A stretch of 64,000 nucleotides of DNA from Blepharisma japonicum. Taxonomy: Eukaryota > Ciliophora > Heterotrichea > Heterotrichida > Blepharismidae. Positions within the stretch are counted from its first letter, which is position 1. Every line of letters begins with the position of its first letter. The notes beneath the pieces were generated by a model. That model was not told where the DNA came from. It made no database searches and worked only from the letters and a program-made list of their open reading frames with translations. Made by a program: the position numbers and the translations under genes. Where the stretch lies: the NCBI GenBank assembly GCA_949751835.1, contig CATKHK010000069.1, positions 62,001 through 126,000 of the forward strand, given 5' to 3'. Positions 43,496-54,300 of the stretch are shown here, in pieces.

Positions 43496-44638
43496 TATTA
43501 GAAGAGATAATGGAGAGATCAATATATAAGAATAAAAAAATTGAAGCGATAATTAGGTATAAAATAAATAATAAAACGTCATTGATCTGAGCCTAGAACC
43601 TTTCTAAAATCTCTATTAGGGCAAGAAAAGAGATATTTGCTATTGGATGCTACTACTGCTGGGGTATTTTTTGAAAATATGATTTTGACGTTTTCGACCT
43701 TTTAGAATATTCAAGAACTACTTTTTTATTTTTCCACCTTTTTTCAGAGGAGTCGAGATACACCATTGTGCTGAGTGACTTGAGACATGGTAGAAGCTCA
43801 ATTCATTTCATTCCATAATGGTGCTAGAGCCTACAGTATGTGAAACGATCAGAGAGTAGGACGAAAGGTAGGTGAAAGTGAAGAAATAGCTCTTCATAGG
43901 ACTTTGAATATTTTAATTAAGCTATTTTAGATTTCTAAATGGTGGATGCAATCAATATTTTCTTTAATTATTAAAATTTTAGCTATAATAAATAAGAATG
44001 GGATATAAGATATTTAAATTTCAAATTGCTTTATCTTTAATTTTTAAAGAGCTTAAGAAAGGAATGAAAGACATTTGTGCAGTCTATTTGAAGTAAGTTT
44101 TTTTAAAAAGTTAACTAAAAAATGTCTGAATAAACCATTTTAAGCGTTATTTAATTCAGTAAAATTTTGGCATATCCTGAAAATATCGTAAGAGAAGAAA
44201 TATCTCTACACTTTTCTGCCAAGAAGTATCATAATAAATAAACATAACTTGCAAATGGCTTTGAAGATAATTAATTTAGGTAAATATTACAAATATTTTC
44301 AAAATAAAGGGAAGAATTAAAAAGCTTATCAAATCTATTAAAAATTTAATTATCATAAACTTAACTTTTAAACAGAAAGAAATTAAATTATTTATATTCC
44401 TTTCACAGCGTGTTGCAATAGCAAATATTTAAAAATTATAAACTGCTAAAAAAAGTTTAATAATAAATTCTCAGCCACTGCTAAACATTTTAAGAGGTTT
44501 TAAAAGCTCACTTAGTAAATTCTCAAAAAATTATTTTGGTAATACGAAGATATCTAAAACATAACCTTTATTTGGGTTTTCACCAGAAAATTAATATTAC
44601 AACTAAATTTTATTAAAAGCTTCTCATCTGCTTAATTA
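43496..44638. other. Longest intergenic spacer (genes E-F)
   Basis: This is a 1143-bp spacer. Most of it is AT-rich with nothing recognisable, but the stretch at about 43680-43900 is visibly richer in G and C than other spacers. That stretch holds a 59-residue open frame (listed separately) and a short inverted pair CACCATT (43761-43767) / AATGGTG (43817-43823). The rest presumably holds the gene E promoter. Confidence 0.45.
43718..43897 (-). CDS. Possible 59-residue small ORF in a GC-richer island
   Basis: ATG at 43897 to TAG at 43718 with one TGA read as Trp gives a 59-residue product ending in the basic segment STPLKKGGKIKK. An upstream in-frame TAA limits it on the 5' side. I recognise no family. 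Its base composition differs from the surrounding spacer, which hints at a coding or formerly coding segment. It could equally be the relic of a longer gene or a chance frame. It is separate in sequence from the flanking surface-protein genes. Confidence 0.25.
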
Positions 44639-47600
44639 TTATATTTGAATTTTTCTAATACGATTATTTGGCGGATTATTGTTTTCTTTCACATTTCCCG
44701 ACTTCACGAGTTTTTCTTTTACAATTCCCGATTCCCCGAGTTTTTCTTTTACAATTCCCGATTCCACGAGTTTTTCTTTTATTGCTTGGTATAAAGTTTT
44801 AGAAAAAGTAATTATTGCAGAAATTGTTTGGATTGCTATAATAGCTATGATGATTACGATAATAGAATCTTCAATTCCTTCTATAACTTCGGACGTAAAA
44901 GCAAATAAATAAGCCGTTGTAGAGCTCATTACTAAGAAAATCAATATTTCAGTAATTAAATTAGTTATTTGCAAAATTTGATCTTCAAAGGGCCAGTACA
45001 AAGCTAAAAATATCACAGTTATAAAGGAAAGAACAATATTCACAGTCACTTCTGTTTGTGGATAATCTCTTAAATAAATCAAGTTTATTATATAAATTAG
45101 CCTTCTAGCAAAAAATAGAAAATAATATTGGGTTGTTATCAGTCCTCTGTCTGTTCGAAACTCGTAAAAAAAAGTGCTAAATGAGGCAAAAAATACTTTA
45201 TCATGAGTTTTTATGCGGCTTTTATTTTTATAAGAAAACCAAAAATACACACCTGGAGTAGCATTTAGCAAAACAAAAAGAGCTAAACACAAAGCAAAAT
45301 TTGCAATTTGTGTAATATTGCTTAATTCAAAAATTGTAAGTCCAATGCATGCAGCAGCTCCTAATTCAAGGTAGCATTGGATCCAAAACCTAAAATAAAA
45401 TGCATATTGATAATCTTTCAATGTTTTTGTAAATTTTTTACTTATCCATTTGTGTGAGCATCGAGAAAAATATAAAACTAATGGTATAGCTGCAATTGAG
45501 CCTAATAGCAATGTAAAATCATTTCCTTGATTTATTAAGATTAGATCAGTATCAAATCCATAATCTTCAGCTTGTGAGTATGGAGTATTTCCTTTGTTTT
45601 TGTCTATAAAATATGTGAAAATGTTAGGGAATAAATTAAAAGAATTCAAATTATTCAAAAATGATCTCATTTTGCTAGAAAAAGGAATCCCTGATAAAGT
45701 CAAGTAGCTAAGAATTTGTAAAGTGTTCATCAGGCATCATAAAGAGCTTGGGCTTGAATTTATAATTGATAAAGACGCAACCACAGATACAGTTGTTTGA
45801 GAGGTTGTTTGAGATTGAGATGAAACTGACCCAGCAACCGGTGAATATGATGCTGGATCATATGAATTTAAGCAAGCAGAAATCTTTGATGAAGTTAAGA
45901 TGCCATTTGATACAGATTTCACTTTTGAAAGATCTAAGAATTGAATAACAACTAAAGTGCCTTCAGAAATTTTCTCAGTAATTGTTAAAGAAATATAATA
46001 GCAAGTGTTATTCATTTTTTCTAGTTTAAATGAAATTTCTCCTTGATTTCCAATTATTACAACAAAATCCGAATCAGTGAGATTTTTTGCAAGACTTTCA
46101 GAAAAAGTCAGGTACATAGAATTATCAGCCAAAACTGTAAGATTTGCTGAAAAAGAGACTAAAACACAATTTATTGTTCCATTGTAGCCTAGATCGCAAT
46201 AGCATAAATCATTATCAAGGCTGGCATTACTTACACAAGCATTACACTTTATAAGAGACTCACAAGACGCGCACAAATTTGGGCATGCATGAAAGTGCCC
46301 ATCATCTCCTTTAAATCCGCCAGACTCAATTGGTATACATGTATTACTGTTGGTATCATCAATAACATAATTATCATCACAGGCACATGAATCAGGGTTG
46401 GCAGCATGCTCTTTACAAATATCACAGCTTGAATAATCAGAGCATTCATCACATAATAAATTATCACAAAGAGAACAAGTATCTCGTCAGTCTCTGCAAC
46501 TGTTTTTACATTTAATATTGCAACTATAGCATTTGTTATAGGCAGGGCCGCTTCAATACTCTTTTATCTTACAGTTAGGTATACATATTTGGCTAATAGG
46601 GCAAACATTGCAGCTTTCAGTGCAAGATGTAGTCGATAGGCTTGATATTGGCTTTATTGCATTAAAAATCTGAATACTATAAATAAAGCCTTGATAATAA
46701 TTATAGACTGCTGATGAGCTAATTTGAGCTCCTATAGTTATTGTGGTATGAGGACCTATATCATTAAAAAAGCCATGCCCTGTTGTCGCAGAAGAATCAG
46801 ATAGCCCATTTATATAGCTCGACATTATATTATAGCCACTGTTCATTTGCAATGTAAATACAATATGACTCCATTCGTAGTTATTAAGTGATGCTTGAGA
46901 CATATAAAAAAATGGAGATGAGCTAATTAGAATATAAATTGTTGGCTTTCCTGATATTAGAGAAATATAGTAAAGAGCTGAGTAATTGTCAGAAATATCA
47001 GACTTTGAAATTATAGCTGAATAGGAAGTTTCAGTGTTAAGCCATATAGATATAGTGAAGGAAGGAGCGATAACAAGTTTTGGGGATATATAGGTTGAAT
47101 ATTCTGGTAGCCTTAAAACTGAAGTTTGCCCATTAAAATAGAAGCCTCTTAGGTAAGCAGGGATAGGATCATCAGCTTCATAGTCTGGATAAAATTGTTC
47201 TGTTGACCCAGTTACAGCTGGAATTGAGCTTGCTTTATCATAAACTACTCCATTCAGAGTATTCAAATCTAAATCAAATATTTTTTCTTGGGAAAATATA
47301 CACACACCTGTAGATGAAGAAGTATATCCTGATGGACAGCTTGATAAGCAAATTCCTAAAACCATATAATATCCACTATAGCACGTCAAGCAATCATACC
47401 AATTAGTAGATGTACAGGATTTGCATGATGTATCACATAGCTCACAGATTTCATTACTATCATTCCAATAATACCCTGAATTGCATTGACAGCTTGTCCC
47501 TACTAAACTTGCATTGGGAACACATTGAGTACATTTTCCTGATCCAAAACCAGAACAAATTGAGCATAATGAATCGTCACAAATATTGCAATTTTTAGCT

Positions 47601-50086
47601 CTGACACAACCTTTGATGCATGAATTGCAGGATAAATAAGAAGACCCGCTTCAATAATGAGACAAATCACAAGATCATAAACAGGCATGCCCTGATCCAC
47701 ACAAAGCATTAATATAGCTAGAAAAAGAGCTGATTGATGCATTTCAGAGCTGAAAAGAGTTGATAAACCCTTTAAAACCAGATGAGCTGCTTTTACCAAT
47801 TATTAAATTTGTGGAAGCAAGGTCTCTATAAATGTAATTTGAAGCAGGCAAAGTTGAAGCTAAAACATTGTTGATATAGATATTGATAGTTGTGCTGCCA
47901 GAGGAATATTCAAAAGTCACTGACAAATAATTCCAATCAACAAGTGTTGTACCAGAAGACAAAATCTTAGAGGCTGTGGCTTGTGTAGGGTCTTCCATAA
48001 TAGCCGTAATACCTCCTGTCGATGATAAAATAAGCCGGGTTTGTTTTTCTAATATATCTCCACTCGCTATTACATAAAGTCATAATCCTATAGAAAAACT
48101 ATGATAAAGAAGCACCGATGTAGATGATAGCAAATAAGTACTTCCATCAAAATATAAACCTCGCTTATATGCAGGAATAGGGTCAATTGATTCAGGAGAG
48201 CTAAAAAACTGAAAAGAAGCTGAGCTGGTTCCTGTTACCATAATTCCATATGAGCCTTGGAAATCCTCATCGAAAGACTTATCTATCACAGGAGTTGTTA
48301 CTGGCAAACAAGAAACACCACTGAATCCATAAGGGCAACCATTTAGACAGGTATTTCCAACTAATTGATAGCTCCCTACACAAGTTGAGCACTCAAAATA
48401 AGCTGTTTTTAAGCAAGTTGAGCAAAGTACATCGCATTTTTCACAAGATTGAGTTAAAGATACCCAAAAAGCATTTGTATTACAAGTGCAGCCTCCAGAG
48501 CCATCACTTACAGCATTTGTAATACAAGTTGAGCATGAACCTGCCCCTGAAAATGCTGTGCATGTAGCACATTCTTTAGTCTTACATAAATTGCAGGTAT
48601 CAGAGCTTACGCATCCTTTATTGCAGGTTGTCTTACAGTCTGAACAAGATGAGCCATTAATATATTTATCTAATGGGCAATCACTTGGACAAGTGAAATC
48701 AGCTGAACATTTTGTGCAGGGTGATGAGCATCCTGTTGTTTGCCACTCATCTAAGTAATGATTATTTAAGCAATAAATTCTCATTTTTCAAATAAAGCCT
48801 GTAAAGCTAGCACTGTCATGTCCTATATATACATTTCCTGAAACGCTATCTTGTATAGATAATGCAGTCGCTGTTGTGAAAGAATCTAAGAATGATCCAT
48901 CAACATAAGAGCTTATAATTGTGGTCCCATCAGCATTAATGCTGCCATCAAAAGAAATAAAGAACCATCCATTCAGAACATCAGAACTTCCTGTTACTGA
49001 AATTGCGGTTGACGAATCTGACATCAGAAGGGAAAGCTTAGGATATCCTGAGGACAAAATTTCTAGAAATCATTGGTATGCTGGCACTGGTTTAACTAGA
49101 ACTATTCCTGTTGATATAGCCTTTATCCATATAGCAATTGAAAATGTAGGAGCAAGTTTAAGAGGTGATGTTAAATAGCTGTTAGATTTAAAGTAATAAC
49201 CTCTCGATTGAGCTGGATAGGGATCATTTGTATCATAATTTGGATAAGTGTTAGTATTTGAAGATCCTGCAGAAACTCCTCCTCCTTGACTAAGGATAAT
49301 TTTATTATCTAAAGTCATCGTAAGTGTAACAAGATTAACGTAATCGCAGGTATTTGTGCTTGAATTTTGTGTATATCCTGTAGGGCAATATGATAGGCAT
49401 AATATATTTTGGTATGAGAAAGAGCCAGAACTGCAGGAAATACAATAAGCTTGTGCCGTGAGGCAAGCTATAGTAATTAGCTGAAAACTCAGCTTGGTGT
49501 CTCTATTCGCTAAATCAAGAATTTTACATATAGATAGAACCAAAAATGTGTAAAGCGCAATTAAATGATAGGGTGCTTTATAAAAGTCTGAGAAAATATT
49601 TGACCTCCATATATAAGAATATGAGCTCAAAGCCTTTTCTCAAGTAAATTGATTTATTGATAAAACTAACCTAAAATAACGATTCTGTGAAGGATTTTGA
49701 TTTCCTATGATGCTTGAAGCTGCATCAAAATAAAAATCCTGATTGGTGGATGATATCAGAGATTTTTCAGCACAAAATGAAGTAGGCAAATTAATAAACC
49801 AATTTTGTGGAGAATTGTTTGAATTTGAGAAATTTGTAGCTGATAAATCTTGAGCACTTGAAATTATCATTTCAAGTGAATTTATATCATCTTCTCTGAG
49901 TATTGTGTATAAGCCAAAACTAATATTTTGACCTAATCAACTAAATAGGGAAGGGTTTGCCTTTTTGCAGTCAATTTTATATTTAAGATAAAAGTGACCA
50001 GGTTTTATTCCTCAATTATAGCTACCATGTGGGCCAAATGACCAGATGAGTACAGCTTTGGAGATAATAATCAGAATAAAATTCAT
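44639..50086 (-). CDS. Gene F: short LamG/Cys-rich membrane protein with relic first module
   Basis: The frame of 1815 codons runs from ATG at 50086 to TAA at 44639. The signal peptide MNFILIIISKAVLIWSFGPH is followed by a collapsed module 1: a fragment near residue 119 (DFYFDAASSIIGNQNPSQNR) and then non-homologous hydrophobic sequence (residues about 155-205) containing YHLIALYTFLVLSICKILDL, which could be an extra membrane helix. Full modules 5, 6 and 9 follow near residues 299, 644 and 982. The linker between 6 and 9 is a clean hybrid: GSGKCTQCVPNAS belongs to the linker after module 6, and LVGTSCQCNSGYYW to the linker before module 9. The Ig-like domain begins near 1312 and the membrane tail near 1522. 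The C-terminus has three copies of a ten-residue repeat. It is most similar to E and G in the tail. Confidence 0.87.
44691..44780 (-). repeat. Three 30-bp tandem repeats in the gene F C-terminus
   Basis: Units at 44691-44720, 44721-44750 and 44751-44780 are nearly identical; each ends gagtttttctttt on the plus strand. In frame they encode three copies of a ten-residue charged unit (KEKLVESGIV, KEKLGESGIV, KEKLVKSGNV) in the cytoplasmic end after the last membrane helix. Other paralogs have the KxKLxxxGIxK unit once, so this is a local in-frame expansion. Confidence 0.95.
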
Positions 50087-50524
50087 TACGTCATTAAGGC
50101 ATTATGGTGAAACAAATCAATGTTATAATTAGAACTAAAAAACTTTATTGAAGAAATATTTGAATATATTTTGATCTAGGAATTTTAAATATCTAAAATA
50201 TAAAATGCAGAGCATTCGTGCTTAAAACCTTTGAAAACCCTTTCCTAAAAAATAAAAATTCTAAATTAAAATGAGAAAATAAGCATTATAAGCTACTAAA
50301 CCTTAATTCTAAAAAAACTCGGTTATAATTAATAGCAGGTTCGCTTATTAATTTTTTTAAGACAAATTTATTTTAAAACATAAATAAATATCTGATGTTG
50401 TCTGAGATATCTGCTATCAAAAAATGGATTGCCTATGAATAAGCTAATTTAAATGCAAAGGTCTCTTAAATTATAAAAAATCCGTAATAAATTAAATAAA
50501 GATTGACTGATTTTAAGTTTATTT
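50087..50524. other. Intergenic spacer upstream of gene F
   Basis: This is AT-rich DNA immediately upstream of the gene F start. No gene or motif was recognised. It probably contains the gene F promoter. Confidence 0.4.
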
Positions 50525-50890
50525 TAATCGAATTCGATTTTATTTTTTGAAAGAAATCAAATAAATTCAATTGGGGTAATAATTAATGATATATAACAGA
50601 AACACATAAAATAAATTTGTTATTTTGAATGATATTTTTGAGATTAAAATCTGTAAGCCAAACACTGGTAACAATTCCTAATTTCAAGATAGCATAGAAT
50701 CCAAAATCTTAAATAAAATGAATATTTAGAAGCTTCCAAGGCTTTCAGAAATTTATTTCCAATAAATCTGTGTGAGAACATCGAGAAAAAGAAAAAATAA
50801 TTGGCAGAATTGCAATTGAAGCTAAAATAAATGTAAAATAATTTCCTTGATTATGAGAATTAAATTAGTATCAAATCAAAATGCTTTATT
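50525..50890 (-). pseudogene. Fossil membrane-tail fragment downstream of gene G
   Basis: Read on the minus strand, pieces in shifting frames match the family's membrane region: NQGNYFTFILASIAILPIIF, then SRCSH, then KYSFYLRFWILCYLE, then a segment matching the helix after it. Stops and small length changes interrupt it, so it cannot code a protein. The NQGN form groups it with the tails of genes E, F and G (B and C have AGN or TGN). It has no LamG, Cys-rich or Ig-like part, so it is a partial duplication or the last trace of a lost paralog between F and G. Confidence 0.8.
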
Positions 50891-50998
50891 CCCTTTTGAG
50901 AAATGTAAAAAATTTCAAATTTTATTAATTAAAATATTAAAAAATAATAAAAAATAATAAAATTGTTGCATAAAGCTAATTTTATTAAATGATTAAAG

Positions 50999-51367
50999 CT
51001 ATTTTACGATTTTCCTAACTTTCTTTTCATTTTTTTGAACTTGGTTGTGAAGTGGAAGGATTTTTGCTTTGTCAATTTTCCCAGTATTAAACTTATTTCT
51101 AAAAAACTCATATACTGTCCTAGCAGAAATAGTTATTGAAGCAAGTAACTGAATTCCTATTATCACAATGACTATTACCACAATACAATCTTCAATTTTA
51201 GATATCACATTTGACTCAAGATTAAATAAATAAGCTGTTGTGGAGCCCATTATCGTGCATATTAAAATTTCAGTCACTAAATTGCTTATTTGCGAAATTT
51301 GGTCTTTAAAAGGCCAGTAAATTAATAGGTGCATAATAGTCATTAAGGAAAGCACAATATTAACAGT
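50999..51367 (-). pseudogene. Out-of-frame 3' remnant of gene G (last membrane helices)
   Basis: This segment encodes TVNIVLSLMTIMHLLIYWPF and onward through the last three hydrophobic helices to a TAG at 50999, collinear with the ends of genes B-F. It lies in a different frame from the rest of gene G (offset by one base). About 90 codons present in the paralogs (from the helix after FEFTN to DYPQTE) are missing at the join near 51367. It is therefore not translated as part of gene G unless the ribosome shifts frame. Confidence 0.85.
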
Positions 51368-54300
51368 TAGTGAATTCTAGTTCAATAATTCCTATACTAA
51401 CTGCAGCTCCTAATTCGAGATAGCACTGAATCCAAAATCGTAAATAAAATGCGAATTGATATGATTTTAATGTTTTTCTAAGCTTATTGCCGATTCATCT
51501 CTGAGAACATTTAGAAAAATAAATTACCAGTGGTATCGCTGCAATAGAAGCAAATATTAATGTAAAATCATTTCCTTGATTTATCAAAATTAGATCACTC
51601 TCAAATCCAAATTCCTGAGCTTGAGAATATGGGGTATTTCCTTCTTTTTCATCTATTATGTAAGAAAACATATTTGGAAACAAGTTAAAACTGTTCAAAC
51701 TATTCAAAAAGGCTCTCAATTTGCTAGAGAAAGGAATCCCTGATAAAGTCAAATAACTAAGAATTTCCAAGGTATTAATAATGCTTCATAAAGAACTTGG
51801 ATTTGGACTTATAAACGATAATGCAAGAGATGCAGCAACTGCAGTTTGCGCTATTGCCGTTGCTTGTGACGCAATTTCTGCAATAGTTGGGGAATATGGA
51901 TCAGGATCATAAGAATTCAAAACTACAGAAAAATCTGATGAATTTAAGATACCATTTGACACTGATATTACCCCTTTTAGATCTAAAAACGCTAAAGTAG
52001 CTAAGGTGCCTTTAGAAATTTCGTCTTTAATATTTAAAGTGATAAAATAGCAGGTGCTATTAACTTGCTCAATTTTGCATAAAATTTCTCCTTGATTTTC
52101 AATTACTATTATAAAGTCATAGACTGTAAGATCTTTTGCTAGGCTTTCTGAAAAGGTAAGGCAAAGGGAATTATCAGAGAGAACTGTAAGTTTGGCTGAA
52201 AAAGGAACCCATGTGCAAGCCTTGGTGCCATTGTAGCCTAGATTGCAATAGCAGAGATCGATTTTTAGGCTGGCATTTTCTACGCAAGCAGTACATTTAG
52301 TAAGAGATTCACAAGAAGTGCATAGGTTTGGACAGGGACAAAGGACTCCATCAGGACCTCTGAATCCGCCTTGTGCAATAGGAATGCAAGTAGTGTTATT
52401 TGGAGTATCTAGCACATGATTATCATCACAGACGCATGAGCTATCATTTACAGCATTTTCTTTGCAGTTTACGCATTCTGCTGGCGAATAGCCAATGCAG
52501 TTTTCACATAATAAATTATTGCAGAGTGAGCATGTATCTCGCCAGTCCCTGCAAGACTCTTTGCAATTTATATGGCAATTATAGCATTTATTATAAGCAG
52601 GCCCACTCCAATATTCGTTAATTCTGCAGTTTGGGATACAGATTTGGTTTGTTGGACAAACGTTGCAGCTTTCAGTACACAATTTAGTAGACAAGCTCTC
52701 TATTGTTTTTATTATATTAAATATCTGAATACTATAAATAAAGCCTTGATAATAATTATAAAGTCCTTGCGAGCTAATTTGCGCTCCTATAATAGTAATA
52801 GTATGAGTAGTTACATCAGTAAAAGTTCCATACCCAGTTGTCGTAGACGAATCAGAGAGCCCGTTTATATAGCTCGACATTATATTATAGCCACTATTTG
52901 GCTCTAAAGTAAATACAATATGACTTCATTCATAATTATTAAGCGAGGCTTGACATTGGTAAAAGAATGGAGATGAATTTATAGTCAAGGAAATTGTTGG
53001 CTTGCTGCCTATTAATAAGACTGAGTAAAGAACTGAAAAATTATTAGAAATATCATGCTTCGATAACAGAGCAGAGGACAAAATTTCTGTATTAATTCAT
53101 ATAGAAATTGTAAAGGTAGACCCAATTGCAAGCTTTGGAGATGTGTAGCTTGAATGCTCAGGGAGTCTTAAAACTGAAGATTTTCCATTAAAATAAAACC
53201 CTCTTAAATAAGCAGGGATAGGGTCATCAGCTTCGTAATCTGGATAAAATTGCTTAGTTGTCCCAGTTATAACTGGGATTGAGCTTGCTTTATCATAAAT
53301 AACTCCACTCAGAGTATTCAAGTCTAAGTCAAAAACTTTTTCTTTGGCCAGGACACATCCAATTGAAGAAGGAGAATATCCTACTGGACAGCCAGCTTTA
53401 CAAACTCCTGAAGACATATAGTACCCATCAGCACACAATAAGCAGTCAGAAGAACTAGAAGATGTGCAGGTTTTGCAAGAAATATCACATAGCTCGCAGT
53501 CTTCGTTGCTAGTATCCCAATAATACCCAGTATTACATTGGCAGCTTGTCCCTACTAAGCTTGCATTTGTTTTGCAGACAATGCATGTAGTTGTATAATC
53601 ATTGCATTTTTCACATATAACGTCTTTGCACAAGTTACAATTTTTATCAGTCCTTACGCAACCTCTATTAGAGCATCCAAGTACACAGGATACGCAGATG
53701 CTGCTCTCTAAGTATTTATCTAAATCACAATGATCAAGGCAAGTATTACTATTATCAATAGGACATAAAGAGCATGATCCACAAGTGCTTGAAGCTAAAC
53801 TGCTGATTGACATTATTGTATTATAGATTTTCAGGTCCCATAAAAATCCATTAAAAAAGGACACTATAGAGGTAGAGCTTGAGTAGCATGCCCCAATTGT
53901 TATTAAAAATGAGTTTTCTAAATCATCCATTCAACTTGGGGCTAAATCACTTGAGAGATCGGTGACTCCATTTAGAGACAAACTTATAGTTTGCTGAGGT
54001 GTAGAGCTTATGCTGGAAATTGCTGATATAAAATTCCATTGATTAAGAGTAGCTAATAATAAGGGATTAGAACTTGTATAAGTGATTGTGGATGAACCTT
54101 TTAGAGTCAAAATAAGAGATGGGGCTTTGCTTATTAGCTCAAGACTGATTAATTTTTTAAATAATCCGCTGTTGGATTGCTTAGAAAAAATAACCCCTGT
54201 GTCTGTTATTGGCTTTATTCAAGTTGATATAGTAAATTTTGGTGCAAAAGTAAGTAATGGTGACGTAGCGCCTGCATAAGGGGGTAGCTGCATGTAAGAT

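Noticed and set aside
43761-43823. Inverted pair CACCATT/AATGGTG as transposon ends or an RNA hairpin
   Set aside because: Only seven bases with a 49-base loop, which is expected by chance in a spacer of this length. No transposase or target duplication was seen.
51360-51380. A tiny heterotrich-type intron repairing the gene G frame
   Set aside because: No 15-16 base GT...AG interval spans the join; the nearest GT...AG spans are 10, 21 and 25 bases. Paralogs also show that coding sequence is missing rather than inserted.
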